This document shows, piece after piece, positions 1 to 5,654 of a stretch of 5,841 bases of DNA. The stretch's first letter is position 1, and every line of letters begins with the position of its first letter. Location of the stretch: NCBI GenBank assembly GCA_050011895.1, contig JBEKIF010000203.1, forward strand, positions 1 through 5,841. Reading direction: 5' to 3'. A model generated the notes under the pieces. The model had not been told where the DNA came from and ran no database searches. It worked only from the letters and a program-made list of their open reading frames with translations. This DNA is from DATBGO01 sp050011895. GTDB lineage: Bacteria; Actinomycetota; Actinomycetes; Streptosporangiales; Streptosporangiaceae. The position numbers were made by a program, and so were the translations under genes.

Positions 1-1
1 C

Positions 2-49
2 CGGATGGCCAACCTCCCGCGCCTGAACGAGGGCGGGCATACCGGCTAA
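2..49 (+). CDS. Possible 3' end of a truncated upstream gene
   Basis: From base 2 the frame reads 15 codons (RMANLPRLNEGGHTG) and ends at TAA (47-49). Fourteen of the 15 third positions are G or C, as expected of coding sequence in this kind of genome, and the frame is open to the left edge. The fragment is too short to assign to a family. It could equally be a chance open frame, and only the sequence to the left would decide. Confidence 0.22.
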   Translation, partial: RMANLPRLNEGGHTG

Positions 50-429
50 ACGAGCTTCGCCGCTAAGCTGGAGCCTGGCCGACGAGCGAAGCCACCCCGG
101 CCGGTCCCGCCGACATGCTCAACACCAACCGTGATCTCTATGCCCAGAGTTACTACACCTACGTGCTCAGTAATCGGCGGGGTGCTGCGCGATCATGTGC
201 AGTGCCGGGCGAAGGCCCGCCTGGGCCTGAGCCGCGGAGGCAAACCCCGGCCGGTCTATTGCCTGGTTATCCGGCGGACCTATCCTGTTGTGCGAGAGTT
301 CTGGGCTGGGCCACTCCCAGCCGCAGGAGCGTGGCTGGCCAGCTGGCAGCAGGCCTCAGTGCACGCGCGCTGGCGGGCGGAACCTGCGCGGAACGCCGTC
401 GGCTGCCGTCGCGCAGCGGGTGATGTATC
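50..429. other. Stretch without a supported gene
   Basis: No convincing gene is visible here. A frame starting with ATG at 131 and ending at 475 has a GC3-rich central part (about 180-300), but its 5' codons are untypical, no Shine-Dalgarno sequence stands before it, I recognise no family, and it runs into the tRNA-like sequence. It may be a decayed gene. A small perfect hairpin (CGGGC, GAAG loop, GCCCG) lies at 206-219 and is probably incidental. Confidence 0.4.
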
Positions 430-522
430 CGCAGGTCAGCCGCCACGGTTGGCGAGGAAGGGAGGCGGTCTGTAAAACCGTCGGCTAAGCCTACGTTGGT
501 TCGAACCCAACACCTGCCACCA
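430..522 (+). tRNA. tRNA-Tyr (GUA)-like gene with abnormal D-arm, possibly a pseudo-tRNA
   Basis: The 3' two thirds are a clear class II tRNA. The anticodon stem GCGGT/ACCGT (465-469/477-481) has a G:U pair at its base. The loop CTGTAAA (470-476) gives anticodon GTA (472-474), which reads tyrosine codons. A 13-nt variable arm (482-494) has a GGC/GCC stem, as in bacterial tRNA-Tyr. The T arm GTTGG-TTCGAAC-CCAAC (495-511) is perfect, and the 3' acceptor strand ACCTGCC (512-518), discriminator A (519) and CCA (520-522) are encoded. The 5' part is odd. CGCAGGT (430-436) pairs with the 3' acceptor strand at 6 of 7 positions, with a C:C mismatch at the first pair. Twenty-eight nucleotides then separate it from the anticodon stem, where tRNA-Tyr normally has about 20, and there is no usual CCC/GGG D-stem. 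The only good hairpin there is CGCC/GGCG (441-444/451-454). This may be a degenerate tRNA, or a tRNA 3' half carried at an integration site. The identity of the 3' part is secure; function as a tRNA is doubtful. Confidence 0.6.
460..522 (+). other. Possible attachment-site core (tRNA-Tyr 3' half)
   Basis: Sequence that fits a normal tRNA-Tyr begins shortly before the anticodon stem and is intact to the CCA end, while the sequence before it departs from the tRNA pattern. That boundary is what an att site looks like when an element recombines into a tRNA 3' half. SLP1 of Streptomyces is a known actinobacterial element that uses a tRNA-Tyr gene. No integrase gene is visible in the window and the second att copy would lie outside it, so this is inference. 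Confidence 0.3.
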
Positions 523-643
523 CGTAAAGCCGCAGCTCAGAGCTAGTACTCACTTCGTTTCCCTCACTAAGCAGGGAGAGGTCCGTGGGCTCGGATGCCT
601 TCCACGTGCTGCGCAGTTCCTGCAGGTCAGCGAGCCGGTCCAT
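491..643 (-). CDS. Small ORF reading antisense into the tRNA 3' end (possible integrase or element remnant)
   Basis: A 50-residue frame starts at ATG (641-643), preceded by the purine-rich GGGAAAGGG, and stops at TAG inside the tRNA variable arm (491-493). It begins MDRLADLQELRSTWKASEP and ends LRLYVVAGVGFEPT. The final GVGFEPT is encoded by the antisense of the tRNA T arm and acceptor. This ending is familiar from genes of integrative elements, often integrases, whose 3' ends overlap a tRNA attachment site, and also from spurious ORFs over tRNAs. The first 25 or so codons are GC3-rich; the later ones are not. The frame stays open upstream of the ATG to about 790 without another ATG or GTG, which would fit a decayed 3' gene fragment. 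There are no recombinase catalytic residues. It may be a remnant or not a gene at all. Confidence 0.28.
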   Translation of the reverse strand: MDRLADLQELRSTWKASEPTDLSLLSEGNEVSTSSELRLYVVAGVGFEPT

Positions 644-1077
644 CCCTTTCCCGGCAGAGACAGCCGGGCCACGGAGAATACCCGGAGACGTTTCCGGCCC
701 TGGACGCGCCGCCGCAGGTGCGGACGGTGCGGCGGCCGCAAAGGCAGCGGTCCGCCGGCCGCTGGCGGGGACACGGAGCCCGGGAGCCGCTAGTCATCAG
801 AGAAGGCAACCTGGTTACGGAAGGTGACGATCTGCCCGGAGCCGGGGTTGACACTCCGCGCCGAACGCCGACTAGGCGCTGTTTCATCGAGCGGAGGTAA
901 TGACACAGGGCCCGTTCAGATCCGCCGGTTCTGAGCGTTCAGTCGACATCGTGGGCCGGCGAAGCCACCGCCGGGTATCCGCTTGTCCATCGCTTGCGTC
1001 CTGCCGGTGTCAGCGGCGGGGTTGGGATGGCTCGGGGATGACCTGGTTGAGGCAGCTGATCGCGTTCAGGGCGAGGT
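644..1077. other. Stretch without a supported gene
   Basis: Several overlapping frames are open on both strands, as expected by chance at this GC content. None has a consistent GC3 pattern, a good ribosome binding site or a recognisable motif. A pair of plus-strand frames meets as TAATG near 900 with GGAGG at 893-897, but that GGAGG is only 2 nt from the ATG and the proteins look like random Arg/Pro/Gly-rich translation. A weak promoter-like sequence is listed separately. Confidence 0.45.
848..878 (+). promoter_or_regulatory. Weak sigma70-like promoter candidate
   Basis: A perfect TTGACA (848-853) is followed after 19 nt by TAGGCG (873-878), which resembles actinobacterial -10 hexamers. The spacer is longer than ideal. 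A small inverted repeat CGCC/GGCG (866-869/875-878) overlaps the -10 and could be an operator or chance. No convincing gene lies downstream on the plus strand before the convergent transcription unit, so a promoter here would drive an unknown or non-coding transcript. Confidence 0.2.
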
Positions 1078-1098
1078 GGCCTGATCAAGCCATCAGCC
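1078..1098 (-). terminator. Secondary stem-loop downstream of the minus-strand transcription unit
   Basis: On the minus strand GGCTGAT and ATCAGGCC flank a 6-nt loop and pair over 7 bp with one bulged base. No T tract follows. It lies about 20 bp beyond the stronger hairpin at 1117-1131 and could act as a back-up terminator or protect a 3' end. It could also be incidental. Confidence 0.28.
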
Positions 1099-1107
1099 CT
1101 GTCCGTC

Positions 1108-1131
1108 AACAGATAAGCGGGGCGACCCCGC
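1108..1131 (-). terminator. Likely intrinsic terminator of the minus-strand transcription unit
   Basis: Just downstream of the restored stop codon at 1135-1137, the minus strand carries GCGGGG, a TCG loop and CCCCGC, a perfect 6-bp GC stem (1117-1131), followed by TTATCTGTT. The T tract is imperfect but typical for a high-GC genome. Its place 3 nt after the TGA at 1135 supports 1135, rather than 1299, as the original end of the upstream gene. Confidence 0.6.
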
Positions 1132-1134
1132 GGT

Positions 1135-2246
1135 TCAGCTTTCCGGGGTGCGTCGTCGGCGCTGGTGGACATGCCGATAGAGCAGTGCCCAGATGGTGAC
1201 GGCGCCCTTGAGGGATATGGCCCGGTAGACCAGGATGGCGGTGACGGCGTGGGGACCGTTGACCCCGGTGAGGGTCAGGGCCGCCACCATGGCGACTTCT
1301 ACCGCGCCGATGCCTGCCGGGGTGGGCTGAGGCTGGCGGCTCCTGCACCTGCCGTCCACACGAGGAGGGTCTTGCCGACCGAGAGGCCGGTGATGCCCGC
1401 GGCCAGCATGGCGAAGGCCAGACAGGCCACATCGGCCCACCAGTTGACCAGGCCCCATAGCAGTACCCGGGTAAGGGCTGATGCCCCCAGCTGCAGCCGC
1501 TGGATCGATGCCACGACCGCCTGGGCGAGGGTCTGGGCCTCACCCTTGGGGCGGTGTATGACCCGTTGTGAGCAGCGAAGAGAAAAAGCGATTAGCCGCC
1601 GTAGCCGCGCCCGGCCCTTCTCGGAGCGCAACTCCACGGCCACCGCGACGGCTGCTGCCAGCATGGCGACGGCGGCGAGCAGCCCGCCGGCGGACGCGGC
1701 CGGGTTACCGGACAGCACGGCGGCCGCCGTGACCACGGTGGCGAGTGTCACGGTGGATACGATCCCGGCCAGGGTGAGGGTGAGACTGGCGGCGGCCGGG
1801 TCGGCGCCGCCCTCGCGGAACTGCCGGTAAGCCTGGCGGCTGGCCATGCCTGAGCCGATCACCGGCACGGCGGTGCTGATGGCGTTGGCGGTGTAGCTGG
1901 AGGCCAGGATCCAGGTCACCGTGAGCCGCGCTTGGCTGGCTTGCAGCAGCGCGCGGTAGAGCAGTGCCAGGGCCAGCATGGACAGCACCTCGACCAGGCT
2001 GGCCGCCGCCACCCAGGCCCAGTCGAGGTCCCCGATGTTGTGAAATCCCTCGCCTATGGCCGAGCGCTGGGAGTAGACGGCAGCCGCGGCGCCCACGCAG
2101 ATAGCTATGATCGCCAGAGCCCGAACCGTAGACGTGTGGGTCTTCTTCACCGGGCTGGCCAATCGATCGGCGTACTTGCTCGCATCCACCGTCGCAGCGG
2201 GGGAGCGCCGCGTGTTGCTGGCCTTCGGCGGCTGGGCGGTGGTCAT
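1135..2246 (-). pseudogene. Frameshifted lysylphosphatidylglycerol synthase-type TM protein (PF03706/UPF0104)
   Basis: This encodes a polytopic membrane protein of the family formed by the flippase-like domain of MprF and standalone YbhN-like proteins; for most standalone members the substrate is unknown. Starting at ATG 2246, the protein has a basic cytosolic N terminus (1-40) and hydrophobic segments near 42-59, 76-98, 110-130, 153-178, 186-205, 258-283 and 288-305. The loop VPVIGSGMASRQAYR (127-141) is family-like. At residue 308 the frame runs off into PRQASAR and stops at 1299. One base away, the next frame carries the expected conserved stretch PTPAGIGAVE and two more hydrophobic segments, ending at TGA 1135. 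Adding one C to the CCC at 1324-1326 (minus strand) joins them as LSPTPAGIGAVE and gives 370 residues. The start overlaps the upstream stop as ATGA and has no Shine-Dalgarno sequence, so translation is probably coupled. The break may be a real mutation or a homopolymer sequencing error. Family assignment is firm; whether the gene is functional is open. Confidence 0.82.
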
Positions 2247-2842
2247 GCGCTGGGGGCGGCGGGTTCGTTGTGGGTGACGTGGTCGGGGTAGTCCTTGGAG
2301 AACTTGAGCATGTACAGGCAGATCACGAGCGGGACGGCCAGGCCGAGCAGCAGCTCGGGCAGGCGGCGGGTGGTGTGCCCGTTGATGGCCGCGGCCCCGA
2401 CCCGGGACAGGCCCACCGCGAAGATCGCCACGCCCCACCCGGCGCTGAGCACCCGGTTGATCTTCTTGAACGTCGGCGAGGACCAGTAGGCTTTCGGGAC
2501 CGACTCGCGGGCGAACTGCTCGGTGAACGGGATGACCGGGACCAGGACCAGGATGATCGTGCCCAGGATGATGCCGACGCCGGCGCCGCCCCAGGTGGCC
2601 AGCCACCGGTCGTCATTCTTGCCCAGGGTGAAGCCGAGGATGGCGATCAGGGCGAACAGGACCAGCGAGCAGGTGTTGAGGATCTTCGGCGGCCAGACGG
2701 GGTGGCTGGTCAAGATGGCGATCAGGGCGACCGCCGCCGCGGCCAGCCCGGCAACGCCGATGTAGCCGTGCGGCAGGAACCGGGCCAGCACCGAGAAGAC
2801 GACCAGGGGCAGGAAGGCGAGGATGAGCGTTAGCGACTTCAT
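2243..2842 (-). CDS. Six-segment membrane protein of unknown function
   Basis: This is a 199-residue integral membrane protein with about six hydrophobic segments: 4-22, 27-45, 55-73, 86-105, 131-152 and 161-178. Between segments 4 and 5 lies a polar loop (106-130) with FTEQFARESVP and SPTFKKINR, which looks like the conserved part of the protein. The tail (179-199) is hydrophilic and ends in PAAPSA. There is no signal-peptidase site and no catalytic motif I recognise; the general look recalls uncharacterised septation-protein-A-like or DUF3159-type membrane proteins, but I cannot assign a family. The ATG at 2842 is preceded only by a weak AGG, and a TAGGTT hexamer ends 6 nt before it, so the mRNA may be leaderless. 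Its TGA overlaps the ATG of the downstream PF03706-type gene by 4 bp, so the two products are probably made together and may act in the same membrane process. That last point is inference. Confidence 0.85.
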   Translation of the reverse strand: MKSLTLILAFLPLVVFSVLARFLPHGYIGVAGLAAAAVALIAILTSHPVWPPKILNTCSLVLFALIAILGFTLGKNDDRWLATWGGAGVGIILGTIILVLVPVIPFTEQFARESVPKAYWSSPTFKKINRVLSAGWGVAIFAVGLSRVGAAAINGHTTRRLPELLLGLAVPLVICLYMLKFSKDYPDHVTHNEPAAPSA

Positions 2843-2848
2843 ACCTGC

Positions 2849-2854
2849 AACCTA
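2849..2854 (-). promoter_or_regulatory. Candidate -10 box for a leaderless transcript of the membrane genes
   Basis: On the minus strand TAGGTT ends 6 nt before the ATG at 2842, which would place transcription start at or next to the A of the start codon. Leaderless transcripts with a TANNNT box at this distance are common in actinobacteria. The hexamer 17 nt upstream (ATGTCT) is a poor -35 match, so a promoter here would be weak, activator-dependent or read by another sigma factor. Confidence 0.35.
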
Positions 2855-2875
2855 GGAACGCCCAGCCGGCGAGAC

Positions 2876-2893
2876 ATCCGCCGAGTGGCGGAT
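2876..2893 (-). promoter_or_regulatory. Perfect 18-bp inverted repeat after the regulator stop codon
   Basis: ATCCGCC and GGCGGAT (7-bp arms, 4-nt centre) directly follow the regulator's TAG and lie about 22 bp upstream of the candidate -10 of the membrane genes. As RNA this is a stable hairpin without a T tract, which could be a weak terminator. As DNA it is a good candidate operator placed just upstream of or at the -35 region. I cannot tell the two apart from sequence. Confidence 0.5.
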
Positions 2894-5608
2894 CTACGCC
2901 CCCGCGGAGCGCGCGATCTCGACCCTGGACCGCAGCCCGGTTTTCTGCAGGATGTGCGAGACGTGGGTCTGCACCGTGCGAGGTGAGACGAACAGCCGGG
3001 TGCCGATCTCCCGGTTGGTCAGCCCGTCGCGGACCAGCGCGGCGATCCGGTTCTCGGTCGTGGTCAGGGCGGCCCAGCCGAAGTCAGCGTCGCGGTGCGG
3101 CGACCGGGAGCCCCGCCGGATGCCCAGCGCCCGGGTCCGGGCCAGGACGCGGTCCCGGTCCGGGACGGCGCCGAGCCTGTGGAAGCCGGCCAGGGCCGCG
3201 TCCAGGGCCGCGGCGGCGCGGTCCCGGTCCCCGGCCGCAGCCGCCGCGCAGGCCAGTTCCTCCCGGGCGAACGCCTCGGCCGTCAGCCGCCCGGTCCCGG
3301 CGAGCTGCGCGGCCGCGTCCCCGATCGCGTCGGGATCGGCGCCGATCATGCCGCGCACCAGCTGCGCCACGCGGGGCGGGCACAGCGCCGGGACGTCGTC
3401 GCCGAGCTGCCCGGCCAGCCGGCGGTCCATCCCGGCCAGCGCGACCCGGGTGACGTCGGGGGCCAGGTCGGCGGTGCCGGGGCCGGGATGATCCCGGGCG
3501 GCGGACCACAGCGTCCGGGCCAGCGTGCCCGCCTCGCCGGTCGCCCTTTCGGCTTCCAGCACGGCCAGCTCGGCCCAGCCGGGGCGGTCATGCCCGAACT
3601 GCAGCGGCAGGCCGCGGTGCCGGAAGGATTCCAGCCGGGCCCTGGCCTGGCCGGTGCGGCCGCGGTGCGCGTCGATGTAGGCCCGGAAGCCGACCGGCAG
3701 CGAGACCCAGCCGGTACCGGTCTCCTCCGCCCGCTCCAGCGCCGCGTCCAGCTCCGCGACCGCATCGTCCCAGTCCCCGGCGGCGAACGCGATCCCGCCG
3801 GCCGCGAAGCCCAGGAACGGGTCGACCCAGGGGGCCTGCCGTTCCGCAGCCCGCCGCCGGGTGCGGTCCAGCGCTGCCCGCGCGGCCGCCGGGCCGGAGG
3901 CGGCCAGCTCGAACATCGCGGGCAGCGACAGCGAGGAATTGCGAGACCGGAAACTGTCCGTGCCCGGCAAAAGCGCCTCCCGCGCCCGCAAGTGATCCAG
4001 CGCCGTCTCCGGGCGGCCAGCCAGGAAGGCGGTACTGGCGACGGAGGCCAGCAGGTTGGCCTGGGCGTCCTTGTCGCCGGCCGCGACGAACCGGGCCATC
4101 ATCGCGTCCAGCTCGGCGGCCGGCGGCCCCTGCCCGGCCAAGACCAGCAGCCAAGCCCGGGTCCCCTCCAGCTGGCGGACGATGGCGGCGGGAAGCCCGG
4201 CGATGGCGGCGGTCCGCCCGATCACCGCCAGGGCCGCTGCCGTGTCCGCCCGGTTCATCAGGGAGCGGATCAGGATCAGCTGCATCCGCGCCGCCACCGC
4301 GGGATCGGTGACCGTCGCGATCCGGTCGCGGATCAGCGTCTCGGCAGCTTCCCCGCGGCCCTGACGGAACAACGCGTCCACGTGGTCCAGCAACAGCGGC
4401 TCAGGCAGGTCCGCCCCGATGGCGGCGACGTCACCGAGCAGGTCGGCGGTGACCTCCGGCGCGTAGCCACGGGTCGCCGCCACGGCCTCGTGCAGCGCGG
4501 CCACCAGCGCCGGGTCGGCAGCGGTCCCGGCCGCCCGCAGCAGATGGTCCGCGACCAGGGCCGGCCGGTAGCCGGCTGCCGCGAGCACCTCCGCGGCTCG
4601 CCGGTGCGTGGCGCGGCGTTCCGGTCCGGCCAGCTCGCCGTAGGCCACCTCGCGGAACAGATCATGGCTGAAGCCGACCGTGCCAGCCGGATCCCGGCGG
4701 ACCAGGCCGGACGCGATGGCCCGCTCCAGCGGTTCGTCCAGCGCGCCGCCCGGGCCGGGCAGCAGCCTGGTCAGGTCGCCGGCACCGATGTCGGTCCCCC
4801 AGACCGCGATGGCGGCCAGCACCTCGCGGGCGGGCTGGTCCAGCTGCCCGAGATGGGCCCGGATCACCTCATCCAGGCCGCTGCCTCGCAGGTCGAGCTC
4901 GAACCTGGCCTCGATCAGGTCCGGGCCGGCGTCCGTCAGGGCGCCCGCCCGCTGGTACGCGCGCAGCAGCTCGGCCACGAACAGCGGATTGCCCGCGGCC
5001 AGTCCGAGGATGCGGCGCAGCAGCGGGCCGGGCCACCGGCCGGTCCGGTCGTAGACCAGCCGCTCGACCATCATCGGGCCCATCGGCGGCAGCCGCAGCC
5101 GTACCTGCGCCTGGCCGATAAGCACCGCCAGCGGCTCGCGAAATGGATACGGCCGGGTATTGACCAGCACGGCCAACGGCAGGCTGCGGCTGGCCCAGAC
5201 CAGCCGGCGGAGCAGCGTCAGCGTGGCCGCGTCGAGGTTGTGCGCATCATCGGCGCACAGCACCACCGGGCCGTCCGCGCACAGCTCGTCGACCCGGTCG
5301 AACACCGCCTCCCCCGGATCCCCGCCCCCGGGCAACTCACCCGTAAGCTGCCCGGCGCCGGCGAACGGGGCGTTGCGCCGTCCCTGCTCGCCCGCCACGA
5401 TGAGAACCTTCGCCTCACCGCGCGGGACGGAGTCCAGGATCCTCCGGGCCAGGAAGGTCTTCCCGATACCCGGCGCGCCCTCGATGACGATGCTGATCCC
5501 GGTAGGCGTACGCCGCCGGGCCACGTCGAGGACCAGCTCGTGTGCCGTCCGCTCGACGGCGGCACGATCGGACGGAAGTGACCGGGTACTGGTCACATCT
5601 GCCACCAC
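2894..5608 (-). CDS. LAL-type LuxR family transcriptional regulator with N-terminal ATPase
   Basis: This is a 904-residue cytosolic regulator of the large ATP-binding LuxR (LAL, MalT-like STAND) type, within the usual 850-1000 residues. The N-terminal ATPase has Walker A GAPGIGKT (44-51), Walker B VVLCADDAH (115-123) and a sensor-like NTRPYP (150-155). A long helical, Ala/Leu-rich middle region (about 330-830) resembles the TPR-like arm that senses ligands or partners in this family. The C-terminal LuxR/GerE helix-turn-helix occupies about 845-904, with LTNREIGTRLFVSPRTVQTH as its core. No receiver domain or membrane segment is present, so control is probably by a small ligand or protein and ATP. 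The start is GTG at 5608, with alternatives at GTG 5605 and 5596; none has a clear Shine-Dalgarno sequence, so the exact start is uncertain. It lies 46 bp after the hydrolase gene and 51 bp before the membrane genes on the same strand, so it may regulate one or both, or itself. The ligand and target genes are unknown. Family assignment is very secure. Confidence 0.95.
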   Translation of the reverse strand: MVADVTSTRSLPSDRAAVERTAHELVLDVARRRTPTGISIVIEGAPGIGKTFLARRILDSVPRGEAKVLIVAGEQGRRNAPFAGAGQLTGELPGGGDPGEAVFDRVDELCADGPVVLCADDAHNLDAATLTLLRRLVWASRSLPLAVLVNTRPYPFREPLAVLIGQAQVRLRLPPMGPMMVERLVYDRTGRWPGPLLRRILGLAAGNPLFVAELLRAYQRAGALTDAGPDLIEARFELDLRGSGLDEVIRAHLGQLDQPAREVLAAIAVWGTDIGAGDLTRLLPGPGGALDEPLERAIASGLVRRDPAGTVGFSHDLFREVAYGELAGPERRATHRRAAEVLAAAGYRPALVADHLLRAAGTAADPALVAALHEAVAATRGYAPEVTADLLGDVAAIGADLPEPLLLDHVDALFRQGRGEAAETLIRDRIATVTDPAVAARMQLILIRSLMNRADTAAALAVIGRTAAIAGLPAAIVRQLEGTRAWLLVLAGQGPPAAELDAMMARFVAAGDKDAQANLLASVASTAFLAGRPETALDHLRAREALLPGTDSFRSRNSSLSLPAMFELAASGPAAARAALDRTRRRAAERQAPWVDPFLGFAAGGIAFAAGDWDDAVAELDAALERAEETGTGWVSLPVGFRAYIDAHRGRTGQARARLESFRHRGLPLQFGHDRPGWAELAVLEAERATGEAGTLARTLWSAARDHPGPGTADLAPDVTRVALAGMDRRLAGQLGDDVPALCPPRVAQLVRGMIGADPDAIGDAAAQLAGTGRLTAEAFAREELACAAAAAGDRDRAAAALDAALAGFHRLGAVPDRDRVLARTRALGIRRGSRSPHRDADFGWAALTTTENRIAALVRDGLTNREIGTRLFVSPRTVQTHVSHILQKTGLRSRVEIARSAGA

Positions 5609-5630
5609 TCAAGCGTAAATCCCCGGGTAT

Positions 5631-5651
5631 GCCCCGCCAGGTGGCAGGGGC
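5631..5651 (-). promoter_or_regulatory. GC-rich hairpin between the hydrolase and regulator genes
   Basis: On the minus strand GCCCC-T-GCC and GGC-GGGGC enclose ACCT, giving an 8-bp stem with one bulged T. It starts 3 nt after the hydrolase stop codon and ends about 22 bp before the regulator start. No T tract follows, so it is either a weak terminator, a 3'-end stabiliser or part of a leader structure acting on the regulator. Confidence 0.45.
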
Positions 5652-5654
5652 TTC

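Noticed and set aside
920..926. ATCCGCC matching one arm of the palindrome at 2876-2893
   Set aside because: Only a half-site; a 7-mer like this is expected by chance in about 6 kb of GC-rich DNA.
595..1199. Two plus-strand frames joined as TAATG near 900 with GGAGG nearby
   Set aside because: The GGAGG is 2 nt from the ATG, GC3 periodicity is poor and the peptides resemble random high-GC translation. The second frame also runs through the terminator into the convergent gene.
1318..1332. Programmed -1 ribosomal frameshifting at the gene break
   Set aside because: No X-XXY-YYZ slippery heptamer is in the right frame and this family is not known to use recoding. A lost base in a C run is simpler.
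1165..1830. 221-codon plus-strand frame antisense to the PF03706-type gene
   Set aside because: No domain, Ala/Arg/Thr-rich composition; the opposite strand has the family motifs and hydrophobic segments.
2247..2606. Upstream extension of the PF03706-type gene to an ATG at 2606 (435 residues)
   Set aside because: The extra N-terminal part is His/Arg/Pro-rich, out-of-frame translation of the membrane protein gene. The ATGA overlap at 2243-2246 gives the natural start.
3095..5581. 828-codon open frame on the plus strand, antisense to the regulator
   Set aside because: Long antisense frames are expected opposite a GC3-rich gene. The translation is Gly/Arg/Pro/Gln-rich without domains, while the opposite strand has Walker motifs and a LuxR domain.
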